Assembly: GCA_947487325.1 (NCBI GenBank)
Contig: CANKWG010000169.1
Span: 1-5,115 of the forward strand
DNA from: Oxalobacteraceae bacterium
GTDB lineage: Bacteria; Pseudomonadota; Gammaproteobacteria; Burkholderiales; Burkholderiaceae_D
Reading direction: 5' to 3'
Length of the DNA stretch: 5,115 nt
Part shown: piece after piece, positions 1-5,115 of the stretch
Position numbering within the stretch: position 1 is the stretch's first letter
Layout: each line of letters opens with the position of its first letter
Notes under the pieces: model-generated
Seen by the model: the letters and a program-made list of their open reading frames with translations, nothing else
The model's database searches: none
What the model was told of the DNA's origin: nothing
Translations under genes and position numbers: made by a program

Positions 1-46
1 AACAGGAATCACAATCCTGGACTCTACCAACTGAGCTACGGCCACC
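1..46 (-). tRNA. tRNA-His (GTG), 3' part cut off by window edge
   Basis: Read on the minus strand, this stretch begins with the extra 5' G (position 46) that is diagnostic of histidine tRNA, followed by the 5' acceptor strand GTGGCCG (45-39). A typical D arm containing GCTCAGTTGGTAGAG follows. The anticodon stem CAGGA/TCCTG (19-15 and 7-3) closes the seven-base loop TTGTGAT, with anticodon GTG at 12-10. The variable loop, T arm and 3' acceptor strand lie outside the window, so acceptor pairing cannot be checked. It lies downstream of murI on the same strand but has its own promoter-like box. Identity is near certain from the anticodon and the G-1 residue. Confidence 0.95.
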
Positions 47-61
47 ACTGAAACAACGTTT

Positions 62-79
62 TTCCGGCTAACGCCGAAA
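62..79 (-). other. Possible hairpin in the pre-tRNA-His 5' leader
   Basis: On the minus strand TTTCGGC (79-73) can pair with GCCGGAA (68-62) around a GTTA loop, making seven pairs including one G-U. It lies inside the predicted leader, between the expected transcription start near 83 and the mature tRNA end at 46. It might affect leader folding before RNase P cleavage, or it may be incidental. There is no T-run placed to make it a terminator. Confidence 0.3.
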
Positions 80-89
80 CAAGACCGCA

Positions 90-95
90 ATTATA
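90..95 (-). promoter_or_regulatory. -10 box of the tRNA-His promoter
   Basis: The minus strand reads a perfect TATAAT here, followed by the G/C-containing stretch TGCGGTC. Transcription would start near 83, giving a precursor leader of about 37 nt before the tRNA 5' end. No good -35 hexamer is visible at 16-18 bp spacing (the sequence there is close to CGCCCT), so the promoter may depend on an activator or an UP-like element, or the box may be fortuitous. A GC-containing discriminator is common in stable-RNA promoters under stringent control; its relevance here is inferred. Confidence 0.55.
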
Positions 96-110
96 CAAAA
101 TTCCAGCCAT

Positions 111-124
111 GAAGGGCGACCTTC
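111..124 (-). other. Small hairpin in the spacer after murI
   Basis: GAAGG (111-115) and CCTTC (120-124) form a five-bp inverted repeat around four bases, 35 bp beyond the murI stop. On the murI strand it is followed by ATGGCTGGAATTTTG, which lacks the immediate U-tract of an intrinsic terminator. I therefore do not call it a terminator. The rest of the 112-bp spacer 47-158 holds only the tRNA promoter box and its leader. Confidence 0.25.
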
Positions 125-158
125 GGTATACAAACGGCATATTGCGCCTATTTTGCCT

Positions 159-983
159 TCAGTCCATTTGGCCAACGACCTCGTCGACCGGCGGATTGAG
201 ATCGAGCAGCACCCGAAATGCGGTGACGAGCGCCGTCCGGCTACCGGTGGTGTAGGCACTCAACGTTCCCTGAGGCGGCGTATCAGCACGCAGCAGGCCG
301 TGCTGGTTCAGCAAACGCTCGAGTTGCCGTGCGACTGGCTCACCTGTATCGACCAGCTGCACCGAACCACCGACTGATTCTGCGACGTTGGTAATCAGCG
401 GCTCGACAAACGGGTAATGAGTGCAGCCGAGCACCAGTGTGTCGGCCTTTTGAGCGAGCAATGGCGCCACATAGCGTTGTACCAGTGCGGCAGTATCACG
501 TGATTGCAGTTCACCTTTTTCGATCTGGTCCGCGAGTCCATTGCAGGCCTGTGCAATGAAAGTCACGCCTGTGGCAGCAGAAGTCTGCTGCTGCAGTTTC
601 TGAAATTTGTCACTGGCGAGCGTGCCTGCGGTGGCTAGTACACCCACCACACCGGAGCGCGTCAAAGCTGCAGCCGGCTTGAGTCCCGGCTCTACACCCA
701 CCACTTGAAGATCCGGATAACGTTCGCGCAAAGCAGCGATCGCCGCTGCCGTTGCGGTGTTGCAGGCCACTACCATCGCCTTGATATTGAACCTGAGCAG
801 AAATGCGGCGATCCCCAGTGCGCGCTCGACAATGACGGATTCCGGTTTTTCACCATAGGGCGCGAAGCCGGAATCTGCAAAGTAGAGCAGTTCTTCATTC
901 GGCAGTAGCGTGCGCACATGGCGCAGTACCGACAAGCCGCCTATGCCTGAGTCAAAGATACCGATAGGCGCCGCGTTTGACAT
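159..983 (-). CDS. murI: Glutamate racemase MurI
   Basis: MurI is a cytoplasmic, cofactor-independent enzyme that interconverts L- and D-glutamate and supplies D-glutamate for peptidoglycan precursors (added by MurD). The 274-residue product has the family signatures in order: FDSGIGGLSV at 10-19 with the active-site Asp11 and Ser12, the PYGEK motif at 42-46, VVACNTAT at 71-78 with the first catalytic Cys74, and LVLGCTHYPF at 183-192 with the second catalytic Cys187 and His189. Length is normal for the family. The frame stays open upstream to 1220, but that extension lies inside the fumarase gene and does not resemble MurI. The ATG at 983 places the DSG motif at the usual distance from the N terminus. 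No Shine-Dalgarno is evident before it. The gene follows the fumarase by 19 bp on the same strand, so co-transcription and possibly translational coupling are likely. Family assignment is secure. Confidence 0.96.
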   Translation of the reverse strand: MSNAAPIGIFDSGIGGLSVLRHVRTLLPNEELLYFADSGFAPYGEKPESVIVERALGIAAFLLRFNIKAMVVACNTATAAAIAALRERYPDLQVVGVEPGLKPAAALTRSGVVGVLATAGTLASDKFQKLQQQTSAATGVTFIAQACNGLADQIEKGELQSRDTAALVQRYVAPLLAQKADTLVLGCTHYPFVEPLITNVAESVGGSVQLVDTGEPVARQLERLLNQHGLLRADTPPQGTLSAYTTGSRTALVTAFRVLLDLNPPVDEVVGQMD

Positions 984-1002
984 GAGACCGTAGGGCAGGG
1001 TC

Positions 1003-2538
1003 TTATCCAACGCTGACCGGAATCTTGCCGATCGTGGCTGCAATCCGTTCCTGCCATTCTTTGGGGCCGGTGTTGTGCACTGATGTACCGTTCGAATCGA
1101 CGGCCACAGTGACTGGCATGTCAGTGACGTCGAATTCGTAAATCGCTTCCATACCCAGATCGGCAAACCCAACCACCTTGGCGCTCTTGATCGCTTTTGA
1201 GACCAGATAGGCAGCGCCACCCACGGCCATCAGATAAGCCGACTTGTGGTTCTTGATCGATTCAATCGCAATCGGTCCGCGTTCGGCTTTGCCAATCATC
1301 GCGATCAGGCCAGTTTTCTCGAGCATCATGTCGGTGAACTTGTCCATGCGTGTTGCGGTGGTCGGTCCGGCAGGACCCACCGCTTCGTCGCGCACAGGAT
1401 CCACTGGACCCACGTAGTAGATCACGCGGTTTTTGAAATCGACCGGTAGGCTTTCGCCTTTGGCGAGCATGTCCTGAATTCGCTTGTGTGCGGCATCGCG
1501 ACCGGTCAGCATCTTGCCATTCAGGAGCAGGGTCTGGCCCGGTGTCCATGATGCGACTTCAGCAGCAGTGAGTGTGTTGAGATCAATGCGTTTTGATTTG
1601 TGTGTGTCGGGCGTCCAGTGCACCTCTGGCCACTCGGATAACGAGGGCGGCTCGATGTAAGCCGGACCCGAACCATCCAACACAAAATGCGCGTGGCGGG
1701 TTGCTGCACAGTTTGGAATCATCGCAACAGGTTTGGAAGCAGCGTGTGTTGCATGCATCATGATCTTGACATCCAGCACGGTAGTTAGGCCGCCCAGACC
1801 TTGTGCGCCTATACCCAGCGCGTTTACTTTTTCATAGAGCTCGATACGTAATTCTTCGAGCTTGTTTTTCGGGCCGTGTGCGAGCAAGTCGCTCATGTCG
1901 ATGTCGCCCATCAGCGATTGCTTGGCCATCAGCATCGCATGCTCTGCCGTACCGCCGATGCCTATACCCAGCATACCGGGCGGGCACCAGCCGGCACCCA
2001 TGGTGGGTACGGTTTTGAGCACCCAGTCCACCAGCGAATCCGATGGGTTGAGCATGACGAACTTGGATTTGTTTTCCGAGCCGCCGCCTTTGGCAGCTAC
2101 CTGAACATCGACCGTGTTACCCGGTACCAGTTCCATATGCACGACGGCCGGCGTATTGTCTTTCGTGTTCTTGCGTTCAAACTGCGGGTCATCAACTACC
2201 GAGGCGCGCAGCTTGTTATCGGCAAAGTTGTAGCCACGGCGCACGCCTTCGTTGATAGCGTCCGTAATTGAGCCGGGAAAACCTTCGAAGCGCACATCCA
2301 TACCTATTTTGAGGAAGACATTCACAATCCCGGTGTCTTGGCAGATAGGGCGTTTTCCCTCGGCGCACATGCGCGAGTTAGTCAGAATTTGTGCGATCGC
2401 ATCTTTGGCAGCAGGACTTTGCTCGCGCTCATAGGCGCGCGCGAGGTGACGAATGTAATCCACCGGATGGTAGTAGCTGATGAACTGCAAGGCCGCAGCA
2501 ACGGATTCGATCAGATCTTCTTGCTTGATGATGGTCAT
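1003..2538 (-). CDS. fumA: Fumarate hydratase class I (iron-sulfur)
   Basis: This enzyme reversibly hydrates fumarate to L-malate in the TCA cycle. It is the oxygen-sensitive [4Fe-4S] type (FumA/FumB-like), unrelated to the iron-free FumC. In the 511-residue product the three cluster ligands of the family are visible: Cys66 in PICQDTG, Cys185 in GWCPPGM and Cys277 in IPNCAATRH. The Asp of QDTG (Asp68) corresponds to the residue proposed as catalytic base in characterised class I fumarases. KGGGSENK (150-157) is another family motif. The alpha (N-terminal) region covers about 1-285. The beta (C-terminal) region covers about 290-505 and includes GPTTATRMD (391-399) and GFADLGMEAIYEF (457-469). 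The protein is complete and somewhat shorter than the 548-residue E. coli enzymes. The ATG at 2538 fits the family N terminus, but no clear Shine-Dalgarno precedes it. It sits between the UPF0114 gene and murI on the same strand. The symbol is by family; a bifunctional fumarate/mesaconate hydratase activity cannot be excluded. Confidence 0.95.
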   Translation of the reverse strand: MTIIKQEDLIESVAAALQFISYYHPVDYIRHLARAYEREQSPAAKDAIAQILTNSRMCAEGKRPICQDTGIVNVFLKIGMDVRFEGFPGSITDAINEGVRRGYNFADNKLRASVVDDPQFERKNTKDNTPAVVHMELVPGNTVDVQVAAKGGGSENKSKFVMLNPSDSLVDWVLKTVPTMGAGWCPPGMLGIGIGGTAEHAMLMAKQSLMGDIDMSDLLAHGPKNKLEELRIELYEKVNALGIGAQGLGGLTTVLDVKIMMHATHAASKPVAMIPNCAATRHAHFVLDGSGPAYIEPPSLSEWPEVHWTPDTHKSKRIDLNTLTAAEVASWTPGQTLLLNGKMLTGRDAAHKRIQDMLAKGESLPVDFKNRVIYYVGPVDPVRDEAVGPAGPTTATRMDKFTDMMLEKTGLIAMIGKAERGPIAIESIKNHKSAYLMAVGGAAYLVSKAIKSAKVVGFADLGMEAIYEFDVTDMPVTVAVDSNGTSVHNTGPKEWQERIAATIGKIPVSVG

Positions 2539-2618
2539 GACGTTCGTGCTTTAAAAAATGAAACGGTGTGCGAGATAAGAGATACGATATTCAAGATGCG
2601 AGATACCTAATACGAGCA
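2539..2618. repeat. 80-bp spacer with degenerate GAGATA repeats
   Basis: The spacer between the UPF0114 gene and the fumarase contains TGCGAGATA twice on the plus strand (2569-2577 and 2597-2605, 28 bp apart), with a third GAGATAC at 2579-2585. On the gene strand these read as TATCTC units upstream of the fumarase start. I see no convincing -35/-10 pair or terminator. AGCA/TGCT at 2615-2626 is only a 4-bp inverted repeat overlapping the upstream stop codon. It could be a degenerate short tandem repeat or a binding-site cluster. Confidence 0.35.
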
Positions 2619-3227
2619 TCAGTGCTTGCCCTGACTCTCATGCAATGTCGCTGACATAATGCGGTCGGCATAGGCAATGGCAAGGGCAGATAGAAGGAAG
2701 ACAAGATGGATCACTGTTTGCGCGACCAGCGTCTTGGTCTCGTGTGCGCTGGCATTAATAAATGATTTCAGCAGGTGAATCGATGAAATGCCAATAATCG
2801 CAGTCGCGAGTTTTACTTTTAATACCGAGGCATTGACGTGTGATAACCACTCGGGTTGATCAGGATGGTTTTCAAGGTGCATGCGCGAAACAAAAGTCTC
2901 ATATCCACCCACGATCACCATAATCAGCAGATTGGAGATCATCACCACGTCGATCAGTCCGAGCACAACCAGCATGATCGTGGTCTCGGTCAGTCGTGCT
3001 TGCGGCGCTGCGCCGTCAACGCTGGTGGCGCTCAGAATATGGCTGAGCGCCGTGCCGTTACCCATCAGCGCACCTACCAGATCGACCAGCTCGACCCAGA
3101 AGTGGTAAACGTAGACGATCTGCGCCAGAATCAACCCTATGTACAGGGGCAGTTGCAGCCACCGTGTCATGAATATGAAATTGGCAAGCGAGGAGATTTT
3201 TTGCGGAGATTTTTGCTCGGAAGTCAT
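2619..3227 (-). CDS. UPF0114 (YqhA/TIGR00645) family inner-membrane protein
   Basis: A 202-residue predicted inner-membrane protein of unknown function, resembling E. coli YqhA (about 164 residues) and the UPF0114 family. Four hydrophobic segments are visible at about 24-44, 83-107, 138-156 and 170-188. Family landmarks include GGYETFVSR (107-115), the SSIHLL segment at the third helix (148-153), and IHLVFLLSA (173-181) followed by AYADR (185-189). Compared with YqhA it has a longer N terminus (about 20 polar residues before the first helix) and a longer first loop at 52-80. I chose the ATG at 3227. The frame stays open to 3398, but that stretch is non-hydrophobic, runs through the divergent promoter region and does not look like this family. 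No strong Shine-Dalgarno is seen before 3227, and the ATG at 3170 is a less likely alternative. It is first of three co-directional genes. Family assignment is good; its function is not known. Confidence 0.88.
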   Translation of the reverse strand: MTSEQKSPQKISSLANFIFMTRWLQLPLYIGLILAQIVYVYHFWVELVDLVGALMGNGTALSHILSATSVDGAAPQARLTETTIMLVVLGLIDVVMISNLLIMVIVGGYETFVSRMHLENHPDQPEWLSHVNASVLKVKLATAIIGISSIHLLKSFINASAHETKTLVAQTVIHLVFLLSALAIAYADRIMSATLHESQGKH

Positions 3228-3277
3228 GGCGGAATCAGAGTTTTTGGGTAATTTGTGTAGGAACAATGCTACCTCGC

Positions 3278-3283
3278 ATTTTA
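3278..3283 (-). promoter_or_regulatory. Candidate -10 box for the UPF0114 gene
   Basis: The minus strand reads TAAAAT here, a five-of-six match to TATAAT. It would start transcription near 3271 and leave a leader of about 45 nt before the ATG at 3227. The -35 position at 16-17 bp spacing reads roughly GGCAGT or GCAGTC, which is poor, so this is a weak prediction. Confidence 0.3.
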
Positions 3284-3316
3284 CACGCGGGCCACCTTTG
3301 ACTGCCGGGTATCTGA

Positions 3317-3345
3317 GGCGCCCAGACCGGGCAGGCGCCGGGCGC
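3317..3345. repeat. GC-rich inverted repeats in the divergent promoter region
   Basis: GGCGCC occurs at 3317-3322 and again at 3334-3339. Because it is self-complementary, the two copies form a six-bp stem with an 11-base loop. An overlapping alternative pairs GCGCCC (3318-3323) with GGGCGC (3340-3345). No T-tract follows on either strand, so it is not an intrinsic terminator. It is a possible protein-binding site or leader structure, or simply a GC-rich patch. Confidence 0.35.
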
Positions 3346-3355
3346 AAATACTGTG

Positions 3356-3407
3356 TAAGCCCTGAGTAAGCGTACCCGCTTATCTTGGCCGAAAACAATG
3401 AATAAGC
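3356..3407. promoter_or_regulatory. TAAGC element cluster with palindrome upstream of acs
   Basis: TAAGC is present at 3356-3360, 3367-3371 and 3403-3407 on the plus strand and at 3378-3382 on the minus strand. The first three elements by position start at exact 11-bp steps (3356, 3367, 3378), about one helical turn. The middle pair forms a perfect palindrome, TAAGCG-TACC-CGCTTA (3367-3382). GCTTAT (3378-3383) can alternatively pair with ATAAGC (3402-3407), which touches the acs ribosome binding site. It could be an operator for an unidentified regulator or a small leader-RNA switch. Function is inferred from arrangement only. Confidence 0.4.
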
Positions 3408-3413
3408 AGGAGA
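3408..3413 (+). promoter_or_regulatory. Ribosome binding site of acs
   Basis: AGGAGA lies four bases before the ATG at 3418. It is the only strong Shine-Dalgarno in the window and fixes the acs start over the in-frame ATG at codon 8 and the out-of-frame ATG at 3398. Confidence 0.85.
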
Positions 3414-3417
3414 CCTT

Positions 3418-5115
3418 ATGTCAGAGATCGAATCCCTGATGCACGAGCATCGGATTTTTCAACCGCCCGAGAGTTTTGTAAAAAATGCAGCTGTCTCTGG
3501 CATGGACGCTTACCACGCCCTGTGCGCCGAAGCCGAGAAAGACTACCAAGGCTTCTGGGGCCGTCTGGCTCGCGAGAACCTCGAATGGCACAAGCCCTTT
3601 GCCACCGTACTGGACGAATCCCAGGCGCCGTTCTACAAGTGGTTCGAAGATGGTCAGCTCAATGTTTCTTACAACTGTCTCGATCGCAATCTGAGCAATG
3701 GTAATGCCGATCGCGTTGCTATCATTTTCGAGGCTGACGATGGCACTGTCACGCGCCTCACGTATCGAGAACTCCATCAAAAAGTCTGCAAGCTCGCCAA
3801 TGGCCTGAAATCACTGGGCATCAAAAAAGGTGATCGGGTCATCATCTACATGCCGATGTCAGTCGAAGGCGTTGCTGCGATGCAGGCTTGCGCACGTATT
3901 GGTGCGACGCACTCGGTCGTGTTTGGCGGCTTCTCTGCAAAGTCCCTGCAGGAACGCATTATCGATGCCGGTGCGGTTGCTGTTATCACGGCCGATGAGC
4001 AGGTACGCGGTGGCAAGCAGCTGCCACTCAAGGCAATTGTCGATGAAGCCCTGAGTCTAGGTGGCTGCGAAGCGATCAAAAGTGTCGTGGTGTACCAGCG
4101 CACCAAAGGCAATATCGCCATGGTGGGCGGTCGCGACCTGTGGTTACATGAACTGATGGACAAACAGTCCGAGCAATGCGAGCCAGAGTGGGTAAGCGCA
4201 GAGCATCCCCTGTTCATTTTGTACACATCCGGATCTACGGGCAAACCCAAAGGCGTTCAGCATTCTTCAGGCGGCTATTTGTTGTGGGCCGCGCTGACCA
4301 TGAAATGGACCTTTGACATCAAGCCTAGCGATATCTTCTGGTGCACCGCCGACATTGGCTGGGTGACGGGGCATAGCTACATCGCCTATGGCCCGCTCGC
4401 AGTAGGCGCTACACAAATCGTGTTCGAAGGCGTGCCGACCTATCCGAACGCAGGCCGTTTCTGGGACATGATTGCGCGTCACAAAGCCACGATCTTCTAC
4501 ACGGCACCGACCGCGATTCGCTCGCTGATCAAAGCGTCTGATGCGGATGCGAAAGTGCATCCTCAGCATTTTGATTTGTCATCGCTTCGTTTGCTGGGAT
4601 CAGTGGGCGAGCCCATTAATCCTGAAGCCTGGATGTGGTACTACAAAAATGTTGGTGACAATCGCTGTCCCATCGTCGACACCTTCTGGCAGACGGAGAC
4701 GGGTGGTCACATGATCTCGCCCTTGCCGGGTGCGACACCGATGGTGCCGGGTTCGTGCACGCTGCCACTGCCGGGCATCATGACCGCGATTGTTGATGAG
4801 GCCGGTAACGACATGCCGAATGGCCATGGTGGCATTCTCGTGGTGAAGCGACCTTGGCCTTCGATGATTCGCACGATCTGGAATGATCCGGAGCGTTTCA
4901 AGACTAGCTACTTCCCTGCAGAACTCGGCGGCACACTGTATCTCGCTGGCGATGGCGCCATTCGCGATGAGACGTCGGCCTATTTCACTATCACCGGTCG
5001 CATCGACGATGTGCTGAACGTCTCCGGTCACCGCATGGGCACGATGGAAATCGAATCTGCGCTAGTTGCCAATCATCTGGTGGCTGAAGCCGCCGTGGTT
5101 GGCAAGCCTGATCCA
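3418..5115 (+). CDS. acs: Acetyl-CoA synthetase (acetate-CoA ligase), 3' end outside window
   Basis: Acs activates acetate to acetyl-AMP and then acetyl-CoA, the high-affinity route of acetate assimilation in the cytoplasm. The window holds 566 codons without a stop; family members are about 650-660 residues, so roughly 90 residues are missing. They include the C-terminal lysine motif that makes the adenylate and is commonly controlled by acetylation. Visible parts in order are an N-terminal ACS region (about 28-85, with FWGRLARENLEW at 46-57), the CoA-contacting RGGK (197-200), the AMP-binding P-loop YTSGSTGKPKG (269-279) and DTFWQTETGG (421-430). Trp424 aligns with the Trp that limits the pocket to acetate, which favours acetate over propionate. 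The residue before it is Phe where Salmonella Acs has Trp. TGDGA-like AGDGA (510-514) and the hinge/C-terminal motif GRIDDVLNVSGHR (527-539) follow. The start is set by AGGAGA four bases upstream. It is divergent from the UPF0114 gene. Identification is secure. Confidence 0.96.
   Translation, partial: MSEIESLMHEHRIFQPPESFVKNAAVSGMDAYHALCAEAEKDYQGFWGRLARENLEWHKPFATVLDESQAPFYKWFEDGQLNVSYNCLDRNLSNGNADRVAIIFEADDGTVTRLTYRELHQKVCKLANGLKSLGIKKGDRVIIYMPMSVEGVAAMQACARIGATHSVVFGGFSAKSLQERIIDAGAVAVITADEQVRGGKQLPLKAIVDEALSLGGCEAIKSVVVYQRTKGNIAMVGGRDLWLHELMDKQSEQCEPEWVSAEHPLFILYTSGSTGKPKGVQHSSGGYLLWAALTMKWTFDIKPSDIFWCTADIGWVTGHSYIAYGPLAVGATQIVFEGVPTYPNAGRFWDMIARHKATIFYTAPTAIRSLIKASDADAKVHPQHFDLSSLRLLGSVGEPINPEAWMWYYKNVGDNRCPIVDTFWQTETGGHMISPLPGATPMVPGSCTLPLPGIMTAIVDEAGNDMPNGHGGILVVKRPWPSMIRTIWNDPERFKTSYFPAELGGTLYLAGDGAIRDETSAYFTITGRIDDVLNVSGHRMGTMEIESALVANHLVAEAAVVGKPDP

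Larger units (their letters stand above)
3228..3417. promoter_or_regulatory. Divergent intergenic region between UPF0114 gene and acs
   Basis: This 190-bp region must carry the promoters for acs (rightward) and for the UPF0114 gene and possibly the genes after it (leftward). I see no good sigma-70 pair for acs. TTGACT at 3298-3303 resembles a -35 box but has no matching -10 at the right distance. I also see no sigma-54 (GG-N10-GC) or CRP-like TGTGA/TCACA site. It does contain a GC-rich inverted repeat and a cluster of TAAGC elements, listed separately. Confidence 0.6.

Noticed and set aside
111..124. Intrinsic terminator after murI
   Set aside because: There is only a five-bp stem and no U-tract directly after it on the murI strand.
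984..1220. N-terminal extension of the murI frame to 1220
   Set aside because: It overlaps the conserved C-terminal part of the fumarase in another frame, has no MurI-like content, and the ATG at 983 gives the normal family length.
1876..2271. 131-codon open frame on the plus strand inside the fumarase
   Set aside because: It is antisense to the conserved fumarase core, with no domain and no ribosome binding site evident.
3298..3303. TTGACT as the acs -35 box
   Set aside because: No acceptable -10 hexamer occurs 15-19 bp downstream; the sequence there is GC-rich.
3228..3398. N-terminal extension of the UPF0114 frame to 3398
   Set aside because: The extra 57 residues do not resemble the family, cover the whole divergent promoter region, and would leave almost no room for promoters.
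3421..3780. 119-codon open frame on the minus strand inside acs
   Set aside because: It is fully antisense to a conserved acs coding region, has no recognisable domain, and is readily explained by the acs codon pattern.
4600..5031. 143-codon open frame on the minus strand inside acs
   Set aside because: It is antisense to the most conserved part of acs, arginine- and histidine-rich in the way typical of shadow frames, and has no recognised family.

Overview
This window reads as an ordinary chromosomal housekeeping segment from a proteobacterium with moderate GC content. It is most likely a betaproteobacterium of the order Burkholderiales, perhaps near Oxalobacteraceae. That placement is an inference from the look of the acetyl-CoA synthetase and the class I fumarase and from the murI/fumarase pairing. 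No 16S rRNA or other marker gene is present to confirm it. Every protein-coding gene belongs to a recognisable family, and I see no mobile element, CRISPR array, phage gene or sign of recent transfer.

Layout from left to right. A tRNA-His gene (anticodon GTG) on the minus strand is cut by the left edge (1-46), with a good TATAAT box upstream at 90-95. Next come three minus-strand genes, which are transcribed from right to left: a UPF0114/YqhA-family inner-membrane protein (2619-3227), a class I iron-sulfur fumarate hydratase (1003-2538) and glutamate racemase murI (159-983). The gaps between them are 80 bp and 19 bp, so they could form one transcription unit, and murI is almost certainly read together with the fumarase. 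A 190-bp divergent intergenic region (3228-3417) separates them from a plus-strand acetyl-CoA synthetase gene, acs. That gene starts at 3418 behind a clear AGGAGA ribosome binding site and runs off the right edge after 566 codons, before its C-terminal catalytic lysine motif.

In function, acs (acetate to acetyl-CoA) and fumarase (TCA cycle) are linked through central carbon metabolism, and murI supplies D-glutamate for peptidoglycan. The UPF0114 protein is a four-helix membrane protein of unknown role.

The least explained sequence is the acs upstream region. A short TAAGC element occurs four times there, three of them at exact 11-bp steps. They form a 16-bp palindrome and a second, competing inverted repeat that ends directly against the acs ribosome binding site. 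This is a candidate operator or leader structure. It is the observation most worth checking, although such short repeats may be chance. I found no convincing undescribed multi-gene system.
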